Below, in pieces: positions 46,761 through 58,640 of a stretch of 64,000 bases of DNA. Made by a program: the position numbers and the translations under genes. Every line of letters begins with the position of its first letter. Positions within the stretch are counted from its first letter, which is position 1. This DNA comes from Rhipidocladum racemiflorum (lineage: Eukaryota; Streptophyta; Magnoliopsida; Poales; Poaceae): positions 48,933,592-48,997,591 of the forward strand of contig CM070570.1 of assembly GCA_036346355.1 (NCBI GenBank). The letters are read 5' to 3'. A model generated the notes under the pieces. That model did no database searches. It saw only the letters and a program-made list of their open reading frames with translations, and was not told the origin of the DNA.

Positions 46761-48077
46761 GCATACCGTGGTCGATCTCGGCCAAAGCGGCCTCGGCGCA
46801 CAGCGGCTCCCCTCGGGCTGGAAGTTGGCCCGGACCACCTGACGTGATCGGGCTCATCCCCATGGCGAACGGGGTGGCCGGCTCTTCCTCGCCCGGCGAG
46901 CCCCCGTTCGGGTTAGGGTTCCCTGATCCCGGGCCGACGTTGATGTCCGGCGGAGCATCGCGGGATCGGGGAGAGATCTCGGCGATCTCTTGGAGCGTGG
47001 CGCTGATGATGTCGCTCGCACCGGCGGAGTCCTCGCGAGGAGCTTCAGCGGCATGCTCGGCACCACCGTCCTCCTCCTCGTCGTCATCTTGAATTATGAT
47101 GTGGGGGATGCCCTCCGCCGCGGCCCGAGCGTCGGCAGCCGCAATCTTCCTCCGCGTCTCCTCCTCAGGAGAGACGAGCTCTGGGGCCCGGATCTCCGGG
47201 GCAGCAGGCTCCTCTACCTCGGCATCCGCACCACCAGCGGCCCGTGGGAGATGGGCCTCCATGGCCTCAGTTCCCACCTCGGCCTCGTCGCCCACAACGG
47301 CCTCGGCAGCACGGGCAAGCTCCCTCTCTAGCACGAGGTCAAGAATATCGTCAGCCATTGCTCCAAAATCCCATAACTCAAGACTACCGCCACACCCACT
47401 ACTGCACGATGTGGGGTTAGTGTGGTGCCGGAGGGGGAGTGAGACGAACGAGATAGGGATAAGAGGCTGACCTCGTTCGACATCTTTCAGCTGGCCTCGA
47501 GCGCGATCGAGGAGGGCAGCCATGTCCTCACGTGCCTTGTCGGCCCTGGCAACGGAAGGGTCGACCTCTCCCAAGTCGGCCTCGGTGATGGTCGGCGTTG
47601 GGCGTGGTTGGGGCGCAGCGGACGACCTGCGGGACCTCGGGACCAGGGGGACGGGGTCCAGCTCGTCCTTCTCCTCCTCGTCATCCAGAGGGGCCGAGCT
47701 CGAGCTCACCCGCGCGAGCTCTGCCTAAAGAACCGCGATCTGGCTCTCCAGTGCCTCCTTCCGCTGGACCACCGCGCCTCCTTCTTCGCCCGCGCGGCAA
47801 GCTGACGCAAACGAGCCATCAGCTCGGGGTTATCCCTGGTGTACTCATCCATCCACAGTTTCAGTTCGCTCACCTCCTGCCGATCGGCATACTCCAAGTG
47901 ACGGCGGGGTGAGCGGTCGCCCAGACCGGGGTGCCTGCGTGTGCGCCTAGGCGGGGACGGCGTGGACGACGGAGATCGGGCGCGGCGCTTACGACCCGCC
48001 TGTTCTTTGGTCTTTCGACCTCGTCCCGCCGGCCGCGACGCCAGTTGGGCCACAGCGACCTCGAGGGTGACCTTCTC

Positions 48078-48166
48078 CTGCGCAGGTGGGTTCGAATAAG
48101 TCGGGAAATTTCAGAAGAAACCCGGCCTGAACAGACCTTCGGAAAGGGTCCGGGATAGGGACTTAC
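48078..48166 (-). other. Intron of the antisense ORF (89 bp)
   Basis: Minus strand: the exon ends ACCGAGGCG, then GTAAGTCCC, ending CACCTGCGCAG before GAGAAGGTC. The splice is in phase 0. Unspliced, the frame becomes Arg-rich nonsense, which argues that the intron is real. Confidence 0.65.
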
Positions 48167-49555
48167 CGCCTCGGTCCGGTTAAGGACGTTGTTCGGGATC
48201 TGGCGGCCCTCTAGGATTTCCTTGGCCTTGGGAGTGCCGAACATCTCGGACACCCTCATATCCACCCAGTCCTCCGGTGGAGCTGCTACCAGACAAGGAA
48301 GGATGGTGAGCTCGAATGTCCCTTATTTTAAAGTAAAAATCCAAGGCGGTAATGTACCTGAGCGTGATTCCCGGGTGATGTCCTGCCACCCTTCAACCTT
48401 GAAGAAGGGGTGCACCCTCCGCCTAAGGGGCGACACCCGGTTCCTCGACGTAGTCGGGCAACATCCCGGCCGGACAGCCCAGAGCAAGTAAGCTCATTGA
48501 TAAGCATGAGCACCTTCTCCTCCTCGGGCTGTACGGGGGGTCGGGGGGTCTCAACGGCACGACCCTTGGCGCCGGAGTAGGAAAGCGAGCCGCCCTCGGC
48601 CTTCCTCAGATAGAACCAAGAGTCGGCCCACCCCGACACGGAGTCCTTGAGCGTGAAGCTCGGGTACTCGTACGGGTGGGTAGGTCGGAGGCGGAAGTAA
48701 AGGCAGCCGGCCTGCGAGGGGGTGCCGGTGCGCGAGAGGGTGTAGAAGTGAAGAAAGAGGCTAGGAGTAGGCTCGACGCCCACGAACCCTTCACAGAGAT
48801 GGGCGAAGATGGCCATGATGAGGATGGAATTTGGGTGGAGGTGCACGATCTCGCACTCGCAGAAGGCGAGTACGGCCTCGACGAACTCACTTTCGTTCGA
48901 AGCCCGTTCATGGCATAGAGCTCGGTGGAGACGATCTCTCCTTCCTCCGGCTGTGGGCTCTCCTCGGCACCGGTGGCTCTCCATGAGCCGACGTCGAGGT
49001 ATTTCGCCCGCTCAAGGATCTCCAGCTTGCGCCTATCAAGCTTGCTCACGCCGAACTTTGCCATGGGAATAGAGAAGGCGATCAAGGAGAAAGACGAGTG
49101 CTGAAGTGAAGAAGTATGGGGCGCACTAATCGATTGAAAGGATAAGTGAATCTAGGGCTCCTCTTCTGGGGTTTAAAAACCAAACGAGAGAACGAAGAGG
49201 TTCCCGCCGTTGTGGTCGAGGAAGCCCTAAAGGCGCAGGGGGCAGTTGAGACGTCCACCACACAGGGAGCGACGCGTGGACACGCAAACCGAAGATGTCT
49301 GGCCAGGCGACGGTTCCCGAGGGGGAGCGGTTCGTACTGACCAAATGAAGCTTCCAAGGGAAGGAACCGTCGGTAGGATGGGAACTAGTTCGCACGCCCA
49401 AGGCACGGCGGGACCGAGCCTGCCTCCGGGCGGACTAATAGCTCGGAGGTCGGGGGTGCTCGCCGCGACCAACCTGGTCGGCTCTGGGGACGGTAGGCCC
49501 GGAGGAAGGTCTTTTCCTAAGGCCTTCTTCCACTCGAACCTCGGGGCTAGCCGTT

Positions 49556-50213
49556 TGGGTCGGGTAGACCCCACGAAATTACCTCGTGCCACGAGGGGCG
49601 GGCTCACTGCTGCCCGAACCACCGGAAGGCCGTCCCCCGGGACGACCTAGCCAGGCGCCACGAGCAGCACGAGGTCGTTCCTGGCCTGGTCACGAGGAGG
49701 TTGTTCCAAGGAACGGCCTAGCCAGGACCTTTTAGGAGGTCGCATGACCTGGTGGACCGATAGCTCGTGCTCGGGCGAAGTGGCCGAAGTTCGGAGTTAG
49801 GCGGTAGCCGACTGACGTGTTCCCGAGGTCGGTAACCACCCGGCCGCGTAACCTCCGCTAGTTCGTTGCGATCTCGCGGAACGTGGCAGGAATGTAGGAT
49901 CCGTTAGTTACCACGTTGGACCTGGTCGGACGTGAAGTTAGTGGGTTTGAACAAGCACACCCCTTTGTAAGCTATAAAAGCATCCCCACCATGAAGGGGA
50001 CGGACAACTTTTTCTGCACAAAGATATACACGAGCTGGAGTAGGGCTATTATCTCCTTCTTGAGAGGCCCGAACCAGGGTAAACTACAGTGTCCCTGCCC
50101 GTTGAAGTCCAGTGAGTCACTCCTCTGAGTATCCCATCACGTGAGAAGGGGTCGCAGTTGGTCCCTCCACCAACAAGTAAGCTCGGCAGGGGCCTGCTCC
50201 CCAATCGTCGACA
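49556..50213 (+). repeat. 3' LTR of element H
   Basis: Aligned with the 5' LTR along its length, ending ATCGTCGACA. Its start reads TGGGTCGGG where the 5' LTR has TGTCGGGGGGTCGGG, so a few terminal bases are lost. TATA at 49973-49980. Confidence 0.9.
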
Positions 50214-50232
50214 GTAATAGAGAGGTACCAAA

Positions 50233-50306
50233 GCTCGTCTAGCTCAGTTGGTTACGATTTGACCCTTGGAAGCAACAAATCATGGGTCCAAGTCTCCTCG
50301 ATGACA
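50233..50306 (+). ncRNA. tRNA-like segment with Pol III-type terminator
   Basis: A-box TAGCTCAGTTGG at 50240-50251 (near perfect) and a B-box-like GGGTCCAAGTCTC at 50284-50296. The acceptor ends GCTCGTC/GATGACA pair at five of seven positions, with one being G-T. A T7 run follows at 50308-50314. The T-arm is mispaired and no anticodon loop is convincing. Probably a tRNA pseudogene or the head of a SINE, just outside the 3' duplication of element H. Confidence 0.5.
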
Positions 50307-50348
50307 ATTTTTTTATGTGTGATTTCTTTCGGCAGGAGGCTCTGCTGT

Positions 50349-50725
50349 CAAAGGCGGAGCCAGAAAGTTCTAAAGAGGAGGGGGGCTTTAAAAAGACACA
50401 TCCAAATTTAACTACTATGACTATCGATATATTGCAAAATAATTGAAACTTAAATTATATGAAATATAAGTATGTAATTATGAAAGGAGAAAAACGTACC
50501 ATTCATTGCTTCAAAAGTGTTGATAATTGATATTTACGAGTTTTCATGTTCTGAAAATGTTGTAAGATTTCTTCCATGTCTGTCTTTGCAAACACATCTC
50601 GCTCAATGTAGCATACCACAAGATCATTCAACCAGTCATCACTTATCTTATTGCGCAAATCTGTTTTAATAATCTTCATTGCCGAGAAAGCTCTTTCAAC
50701 TGTAGTTGTTCCCATTTGTAAAATT
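50349..50725 (-). mobile_element. hAT transposon fragment
   Basis: One end is CAAAGGCGGAGCCAG, typical of a large plant hAT family (CAGTGGCGGAGCCAG). It is followed inward by the 3' end of a transposase gene on the minus strand. The other end is missing. Confidence 0.7.
50503..50715 (-). pseudogene. hAT transposase C-terminal (dimerisation) fragment
   Basis: 70 residues: VERAFSAMKIIKTDLRNKI, then WLNDLVVCYIERDVF and LQHFQNMKTRKYQ. This is the hAT C-terminal dimerisation domain of the TTF/ZMYM1-like plant subfamily, including the conserved ER-S/AFSAMK start and the C-terminal Asp/Trp helix. The catalytic N-terminal part is absent. The ATG at the start is fortuitous. Confidence 0.85.
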
Positions 50726-51299
50726 TAGCAGCGGCCACTGTTACATATGATTTTCCTATGGTATTATTTTTTTTCCTATGGTATTATTTTCCTACATATC
50801 ATATGTAGCAGCGGCCACTGTTAATAATACAAATTGATGGTTCAATAACTCGTGCTACGAAGGAAAGGAAATCGGAAAGCTTGTGCAGCCGCAGTGGCTT
50901 GTATTATTAGTCAATTGTTGATGACATGAGAATACGAAAACTGACCGTCTCCTTGCAGACTTGCTGGTGTGTGAATCGTCATCACAGATGAGAACACGAT
51001 TATACGAGATCACGTATGACGTCGGCCGGTGGCGTGCCACCCGGTCGCCGCAGCCCGCACGGGTGCGAGGTCGAGGATCGGGATCGGCGGATTGCGAAGT
51101 CGCGAAGACGAAGTCGCCGACTGCCCAACTCGCCGAGACGCGGAACGGCGGAAGACGAACTGACTCGCGAGTCGCGACCTGGTCCTAGCCTGCATGGCGT
51201 TACGTATCAGCATATGGCCTGGCCGTATGACCGTATGGGGCTATGGGAGTATCCGAGTATGGGCCATGGGCTGTATAGCCTGTAACATGTGCTGGGGGC
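50716..51299. other. Unassigned stretch, local duplication
   Basis: TAGCAGCGGCCACTGTTA occurs at 50727-50744 and 50806-50823, flanking a T-rich segment with TTTTCCTATGGTATTATTTT duplicated inside. A GC-rich patch rich in CGCGA/TCGCG words follows at 51020-51190. No gene is supported; the Arg/Ser-rich ORFs there are compositional. Confidence 0.45.
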
Positions 51300-53351
51300 T
51301 GGGTCCAGCTATCAGTTCTGTTCGACCGAGCTGCGATGACGTCAGCAATGACGTCATCCAGTGGGTCCCAAGTGTCAGTGACACGTGTACCTGTGGATCG
51401 GGTCCACAGTGGACCGAACCCGAGCCACTGTCCGGGTCTATGGACTGGCTGACACAAGCATGACGCAATAAATTGATTTTTCTTTAGAAAAATAATTTGG
51501 CTAAAATTCAAAATTCGCGCTAACGTCATGATGACGTTATATTTCTGGATTTTCAATAGAAAAATAAATCGGATAATTCGGTTTATTCTTTTTAACTTAT
51601 TTTCAAACTTCAAACGGTTATAACTTTTGCGTTTTAACTCCGATTGAGGTGATTCCAGTTTCTAAATCTTTGTAAAATCGAGCTCTATTTAATAGTGAAT
51701 TTTATTTAATTTTTGGGCATGAGTTGTTCTCTGTTTTTATTTATTTGTGGTTTATTTATCCGAATCGCGTAGACGTTGAACTGCCCGAAGGCTTCAAAGG
51801 AGAGGTTTTGACCCAGGTACAAGTTCAAGACCAGGAACAGGACCTTTTCCAAGGCAATTTATGCTTTGACCATATTGATCCCACTTTCGAAATTATGTTG
51901 ATTTGAATTATTGCATGCTAACTTAATTAGAAATGTTTTAATTAATTCGAGAACTAGTTATATGACCTACTTGATGTATGCCACCTTGTCTATAATAATT
52001 GTATACCATGAATCATTTATCACCCTAGATTATGGAATACTAGTTGGACCTTAATACTTTGCCAACCTGGGTTAATTAGATCGAGATTAGCTTGCTTAGC
52101 CATGCAATCGTGTTATTGATATAATTTTGAATGTCAGAAATTAATCTTGACTTAATGAGAGATGGAACATGTTTTGAAAGATGTGACATGTGTTATTGAT
52201 AATGTTGATGGCACGTGGTGCATGGTAATCAACAGGGTGATAAAATGATTTAGACTGAGGCAAGTGGTAGGACTGTTCTGGTGGGCCAGAAGTGGCACAT
52301 GGAAGGTCGTATTTGGTTTTGCTGATTTAGACACTTGGGGAACTCTTTGGGTAGTCTTGCCTTGGTCAATTAAGGACTTAACCTTGCAAGAATTTGAATT
52401 GAGTCCAACATACAGCCACAAGTCTGAAATGGGATAGACCTGGCCGAGTAAACTGTGATGTCTAGATTTTGGTTCTGTCATGGTGGCGTGAGCCCCCAGT
52501 TTACGGGTGGACTCACAGGCGCAAGAGGGGGGCCCTCAGTGTGGTAACCAGTCCCTTCAGTGTTGAAACCTTAGAGGGCAGTACCGGGTCTAGAGAAAGG
52601 CTTTGTTACGGTCACTCGCCTTTGTGGTGTTTGATTGTATCTTGTGGGTAAAGTGTATAACCTCTGCAGAGTGTACAACCTATTCAAATAGCCGAGTCCA
52701 CAGTATTGGACATTGCTCGGTGATTACAGTCAAGGGTTAGACTTTTATGAAAATGAACTTGGTTATGGTAACTTGGTATGGAGACGATGAACTTGCTTTA
52801 GGTTGTTAAATGCTGAACTTGTGAAATTGTTATGAAAGTTATTATTGTATTTACTATTTTACCGCTTTCAATCTATTACTGTTATTTATGAAGGCTGCTT
52901 TACTGCAAATGAACCACTTAGCTGTCATTTGGAATAAGCCATGCATGTAGCTACTAGAATTGCATCTCTGTGCATGACTTGCTAAGTGCTTTAAGTACTC
53001 ACCCTTGCCACAATACAACCATCAGTTCAAGAAGAGTCAACGCCAGCTTTGCAGGAGGAGTTCCAGGAGGAGCCAGCGAACTAGGGAGTGAGCCCAGTCA
53101 GTTGCCTATGGCATATTGGTTGGCGCCATGAGTCTATTTATTTCCGCTGCAGTTTATTTAAATTAAGATTTTGCCCTACGAGGTGTACTTTTGTAACTTG
53201 ACCATAAGGTCGAGCAACCAGCTATATTTCCCTTTGAATAAAGTACCTTACTATTTTATTGAGTATGATTGTGGTATTTACCGATGTTGAGACTGTGTGC
53301 ACTAGCATGATCCTGGACTAGTGCTGAATACACAGAGGGTCCGAATTTGCA
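51300..53351 (+). mobile_element. Truncated LTR of family E
   Basis: Closely co-linear with 12420-14710 of the solo LTR: the TGACGTCA pairs, GGACCGGGTCCAC-like block, TAGACGTTGAA, the AATAGCCG-GTCC block, CCATGCATGTAG, and ACACAGAGGGTCCGAATTTGC at the end. It lacks its 5' part (before about 51300) and its last 20 or so bases, where element G abuts at 53352. No duplication can be tested. Confidence 0.82.
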
Positions 53352-53843
53352 TTGAAGGAACCACGATGGGTAGTATTGAAGGAACCATGAATCAACCAAC
53401 ACAATCTGTTCTATTATTTTCTTTACTTTTCGTCGCACAGGAGTAGTATTTAGTTCTGTAATCTTTCCTTTGTAATTCGTTCTGATCAATAAAGTTGCGT
53501 ATCGCCGATTGTTGATCATCATGGACTTACACCAAACCAGGTCTACTTCTTCTCCGAACTCATTGCGCATCGCCTTTTTGGGGAAGAACAATCTCTACCT
53601 CCATCTAATCAACTCATCTGGCTGATCGACCTATCTTATACCATAGTTGCATCGGCTTGAACGGGCCGATAGAGCTTAGTCGTTAACAATATTTTAGATC
53701 AGTTTTATAGTCGATTTACTGACATTTGCATCTTGCCGATTGCAAGATCAAATCGGCTGGCACGCTCACACTTCAAAATTAAACCTGGTGTTTGCGTGTG
53801 TTGGTTGTGATCAACCCATCATTAAGTTTTTGATGCGAACACA
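53352..53843 (+). repeat. 3' part of the 5' LTR of element G
   Basis: Bounded on the right by AACACA before the primer site. It has AATAAA at 53488-53493 and repeated GCCGAT/ATCGGC words. The left end is truncated at the junction with the family-E LTR. Confidence 0.6.
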
Positions 53844-53847
53844 CTTT

Positions 53848-53862
53848 TGGCACACCTGGTGG
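53848..53862 (+). other. Probable primer-binding site of element G
   Basis: TGGCACACCTGGTGG resembles the TGGCACGCCCGGTGG primer site of several grass Gypsy families. It lies four bases after the LTR end. Confidence 0.55.
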
Positions 53863-53881
53863 GATCAGATCATGCAACATG

Positions 53882-55968
53882 TCTTCAGTTGGAAAGTCAA
53901 CTTCTTTGATCGACATCAGCGCTAAGGCAATAATCGTCCCTATATTGGACGATTTGACACCAGACCAACGCAAGGAGATCGAAGATCAGAAGGCAGCATT
54001 TGAGCAGATGATGCTCAACTGCTACCAAAAGACCCAACGGGGTGTCACATAGAAGACCGCACTGCCGATGGTCAACTGCAGCAACAAGGATCTCCTAGAC
54101 ACTATCAAAAATGTACAGGTAAGCCGATACATGCCCGCTCAAGCAGAATTATCGGATATGATTAATCAATCTATACACTATGCGCTCATCAATTAGTCAT
54201 CGGCTCTAGTAACTACCCTCAGGCCGATGATATCAAATGGTGTTAAGGAAGTTGCCTAGGAGCTAGTATCGGCTGGTACTTTGCTTGACCCACAGCAAGC
54301 TTTGCTGATATATTCGGTGTTTTCCTTGGGGGATAACACCCAAAACATTAAGCCAACGGTTGATACCAAGTCGTCGGCTATTTCCCCCACTGTGGCACCG
54401 ATGCAACCACACGTAATCCTTCCAGGGGACCCCAAAACGGCGAGGTAAGGCGCTACCAAGCTTATACTGATTGCTCCAAACTGGGCAGTCAGTCTGGTCT
54501 ACCCCCATCTATACCTTCTTATGTGTACCTAGGATCGGTTCCACCACTAGTCAAGGCTCACGTGCACCCACAGTATATTTAGCCAATCCCACCACGGGAT
54601 CTAGCCCCCTATAGGGTTGTTACATAAGCGGAACCCTTTGTTCCAATACCTGAGCCGGTAGTGAGGCAGCAATCCATCAGCTACGAACAACCGCGGGTGG
54701 CCATACCGCCCCAACTACAATGCCAACTCGAGTTTGTACTCGGGGGGCATTACAATGAAGTTGGTCCTAATAGGCACGTGCCTCACGCACATGCTGCATC
54801 GGCCAGAGAGGCCGATTGGGCCGAAGTTATTACGGCTATCCTGAGAGATCAATTCAGCATGCAGTCAAACGGGCGAACAATCGGCTATAGAAAGTTGTAT
54901 CCAGATTGCATTGATCGGATCCCGTATCCCAACGAGTATAAGGTTCCCAATTTCGCTAAGTTTTTCGGGGACGACTCTACAACAACTTTGCAACACGTCG
55001 GACGCTTCGTAGCACAATGCAGGGAGGCTGCAGAGCCCAATGAGCTCAAGGTGAAACTTTTCCCTTTATCATTGTCCGGAGTAGCTTTCACTTGGTTTAC
55101 AACATTTCCCCCGAATTCGGTCAACACTTGGACCGACTTGGAGGGCCGATTCCATGAATACCCCTTCTGCGGTAGCTTAGAGTTGAGAATATCGGATCTA
55201 AGCTCCATCTGATAGAGGTTTGGAGAATCAGTAACAAACTATATTAAGAGGTTCAGGGATGTCCGAAATCAATGCTTTAGCGTCACGATGCCGAACAACC
55301 AGTTGGCTGATTTGGCTTTCCAAGAGCTAATCCCTCCATTGCAGGAGAGGTTTGGCGGCCAAGAGTTCACCGATCTTAGCCACCTATTGCATAGAGTATA
55401 AACTCAGGAAAGTCGATTATTTGGGAATAAGGACTTGAAGGATAGGTTTAAAAATAGTAACAAAGATAAGGAAAAGTCCAAGGTTAACCTCATCGAGTAC
55501 GAGTTTGGTAGTTCATCTAACGAGGAGGAAGCCGAAGTGAATGTAACCGAGTGGGTCAAAGGGAATAAGAAACTCTTAGTATGTTCATTGTTGAAACCAA
55601 CCAAGGCTAAGCCAGAGGTTAAGTATTCCTTTGATGTGACCAAGTGCGACCGTATGTTGGATTTGCTGTTGCAGGAAAAGCTCATACAGTTGCTTGAGGG
55701 TCATACCATATCGTCGACTGATGAGATTAAGAAGCGTAGGTATTGCAAATGGCATAACTCATTCTCTCATAATACTAATGATTGCAATATCTTTTGCCAA
55801 CAGGTACCGTCGACTATTGAGGAGGGTCGACTGAAGTTCGCAGAAGAGTTGATGATGCAACTCGATGCCAACCCGTTCCCTGTTAATATGGTTAGTTGCT
55901 CATCTAAGGGGAAGGAATTGGCCAGGGATGAGATCCGGTCATTGTCTACATCGGCTGAGAATAGTTAA
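53882..55968 (+). pseudogene. gag of element G
   Basis: Starts at ATG 53882 (MSSVGKSTS) but hits stops by about 54050. A longer open stretch, 54661-55212, carries the capsid domain (KVPNFAKFFGDDSTTTLQHVGRF, then LKVKLFPLSLSGVAFTWFTTFP). A TGA follows; the same frame then resumes through FGESVTNYIKRFRDVRNQ and the knuckle-like CKWHNSFSHNTNDC at about 55745. The order and motifs match gag of Gypsy elements. Stops at several points make it non-functional. Confidence 0.82.
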
Positions 55969-56949
55969 CAACCCGAAGGGGTAACGTCAAGCGGCACAGA
56001 CACAATCAAGATTACAGTTGGTGCTATCCAGATCAAGACCAACCGTGAAGGCAAGCACTCCAGAATGGTGAAGCCAAGAGGAGAGTTTAAAATTGGCAAG
56101 TGGTATAAAGCTGAAAGGCTCGTGCCATCAAAGAGGCTGATAAAAAAGCATAAACAAACGTTTTCTCAGTTGTTGGCTAAGTACGAGATGAGGGGTCAAA
56201 GGTTGCAGGAAAGACCTCAACACCGGCTAATGAATCCTTATCGGCCAACTCACGTTGAAAGGGCTCACGAATGGTGCCCTTTCTGGCAGTTCTGCTTGGA
56301 GCACGGGATGGCATTGTCGTCTCCCTACGTTTGCCCAATGCAGCACTATCCCGGGCAAGACAATGAACACAGACCATCGGCTTGATCGCGGATCTCGGAA
56401 CCAGAACCAAACCGACGAGTGGACGCCCCACGGAGATTAGTCCACGAAAGGATTTCTGAACCCATACAGAAATAGGAGTAGTTTGATCAGGGGCACGGGG
56501 AAGCAAAAGGGCTGAATTTGGCTGGTAAGGTATGAAAGCCAATTGAGCCAATGCCGCGATGGTGCCCCTAGGCCTTAGTAAATCACAGAGGCATCGGTTA
56601 CAACGTTTCAGAACGTAGGAGTTGTGTGAGGTCGATCAAAAGAGGCAGAGGGACAAAAACTTCAATAAGTTTCGTCCTGTCAGAAGAGAGTGGAGGAGGA
56701 AAGAAGTCATCCGGGAGGATGTTGATTTAGCCGATGACCATGATTCTCCTGTGGTACGCAATGACACACCACCACCAGTAGAGATCAATATGGTATTCAC
56801 TTTGCCGGCTGAGTTCAGGGCACAAACGGCATCGGATAAGGAATCTTGTGCCCAATTGTGTCTCGGTTCACAAGAGGCGGTCTTCAAAAAACTAGAAGAT
56901 AATCATCGGCACCTTTAGCCGTTATACCTGAAAGGTCATATTAACGGAA

Positions 56950-57256
56950 GTCGATATCAAGAATGCTGGTGGATGGTGGCGCAACGGTCAACCTGATGCC
57001 GTATCCAATGTGCAAGAAATTGGGAAAGTCCGATGAGGATCTCATCAAGACCAACATGGTGCTAAATGATTTCACAGGAGATCCTACGGAGGCCAAAGGT
57101 GTCGTGGTGACTGAACTAATAGTCAGTAACAAGACTTTGCCGACTGCCTTTTTTGTGGTTGATGCTAAAGGAAGCTACAGTCTGTTGCTAGGCACGGATT
57201 GGATTCATGCCAATTGTTGTATCCCGTCTACTATGCATCAGAAACTGATACAGTAG
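56950..57256 (+). pseudogene. Protease fragment of element G
   Basis: Active site LVDGGATVNLMPY (Asp-Gly-Gly-Ala, about 56966-57004), then FFVVDAKGSYSLLLGTDWIH as the C-terminal block. The 56060-56920 linker upstream has only patchy coding. A TAG ends the frame at 57254. Confidence 0.8.
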
Positions 57257-57639
57257 AATGGCGACCAAGTTGAAGTGGTCGAAGCTGATACCTCGGCTCA
57301 TATAGCCATGGCCAGCCCAGAGGCTAATTGGCAATATGAAGGGGCCAGGTGCATATCAGGTAAAGCCCTCTAAGATCGTGATTTCATATGCATCAACCAA
57401 TCAGGGGTAAGTCCAATAAGCGTGAAACCGAGCATGCTCGATCAGACAAGTGAGATTTTACGTCGATGGAATCTAAATCGGCTGTGAGAGTGCTACAAAA
57501 CAAGATGTAGAGTTATCAGCAAACAATAGACAGCTATGAGGCCATTGAAGACTTCAAAGATGTTGAAAGATTTGGACAAGGCTTCACGTCTACCGACCCA
57601 TTAGAAGAAGTAGATATAGTGATAGTATTCAGAAAAGAC

Positions 57640-58640
57640 CAACTTTTATTAATTCTAAATTGACAGCAGAATATAAAGAGAAGTTGGTCGGTTTGCTTAA
57701 GAGTTATAAAGATTGTTTTGCTTGAGAATATCATGAGATGTCGGGTCTAAGCCGACAACTTGTTGAACATCAGCAACCGATAAAGCCAAGTTATCAACCA
57801 TTTAAGCAGTCCCTCAGACGGTTTAATCTGGCAATGTATGATAAAATAAAAGAAGAGATAGAACGACTATTAGAAGCTGAGTTCATTAAGCCTTGCCGAT
57901 ATGTTGAGTGGGTTTCTAATATCATTCCTGTAGTGAAGAAAAACGGTAAACTAAGGGTGTGTGTTGATTTTAGGGATATAAATAAGGCTACACCTAAAGA
58001 TGAGTATCAATTTCCTTGACGGTAATGCCGGTTACAATAAGATATTCATGGCTGAAGCCGATATTCATAAAACGGCTTTCAGGTGCCCTGGAGCGTTGGG
58101 GTTATTTGAATGGGTCATAATGACTTTTGGTTTGAAGAAAGCAGGTGCCACATATCAACGGGCTATGAATTTGATTTTTTATAAGTTGATCAATCATATT
58201 GTAGAGATACATATATAGATGATGTTGTCGTAAAATCTACAAGTGATTGTCAACATTTGCTCGACCTGGAGGAAGTGTTCAAAAGGACTATGATGCATAA
58301 TTTAAAGATGAATCCTTTGAAATGTGCTTTCGGGGTATCGACCGGGCAATTTCTTGGGTTCATGGTGCATGAAAGAGGGATTGAAGTGAACCAAGATTGG
58401 GTTAAAGCGATAGCCGATAAGCAGCCCCCAAAGAGCAAGAAAGATCTCTAGAGGTTGATGGGTAAAATTAATTCCTTGCAATAGTTCATATCAAATTTGT
58501 CTGCTTGAGTTGATGCTTTTACCCCACTGCTGAAGATAAAGGAGAATCAAAAATTTGTGTGGGGAGTTGACCAACAAAGGGCTTTTGACAATATCAAGTT
58601 ATATTGGTCAAAACCTCCAGTTCTGATGGCACCACAGAAG
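57640..58640 (+). pseudogene. Reverse transcriptase of element G
   Basis: N-terminal part open at 57738-58019 (EEIERLLEAEFIKPC, NGKLRVCVDFRDINKATPKDE). The central FRCPGALGLFEWVIMTFGLKKAG is in another frame. Immediately before the catalytic Asp pair (about 58205-58220) a two-base disruption and a TAG occur. The thumb resumes from 58257 (MHNLKMNPLKCAFGVSTGQFLGF). Non-functional. Confidence 0.85.

Larger units (their letters stand above)
45702..49064 (-). pseudogene. Spliced antisense ORF of element H (Tat type)
   Basis: A long gene on the strand opposite to gag-pol, between integrase and the 3' LTR. The probable ATG is at 49064 (MAKFGVSKL). The N-terminal part (48330-49064) has a globular domain with CECEIVHLHPNSILIMAIFAHLCEGFVG and GWADSWFYLR. 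These match my memory of the plant retrotransposon 'putative gypsy-type transposon' domain (Pfam Transposase_28). The middle (46200-48265) is low-complexity acidic/Pro/Ala with a 90-bp internal repeat. The C-terminus (45702-46124) is a long Glu/Arg/Leu coiled coil. Two canonical introns keep phase. At least one frameshift (about 48900, between the two N-terminal frames), another near 47770 and a TAG at about 47726 break it. Function unknown; similar antisense ORFs occur in Grande and RIRE2. Confidence 0.75.
38420..50213 (+). mobile_element. Complete Tat-type (RIRE2/Grande-like) Gypsy retrotransposon H
   Basis: 11.8 kb with two LTRs of about 0.66 kb, bounded by an exact 5-bp duplication GTAAT (38415-38419 and 50214-50218). 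Order: LTR, tRNA-Asp-like primer site, gag, protease, RT, RNase H, integrase, a 4.5 kb spacer bearing a long antisense ORF, LTR. Integrase before the 3' LTR defines Ty3/Gypsy. The aspartate-tRNA primer and the antisense ORF point to the Tat lineage. It is markedly GC-richer than its surroundings. Frameshifts occur throughout gag and pol; some may be sequencing errors, because many are one-base indels. Confidence 0.92.

Noticed and set aside
46180..47470. Plus-strand ORFs of 100-270 residues in element H
   Set aside because: They mirror the antisense ORF in a GC-rich region; only the minus strand shows splicing and domain structure.
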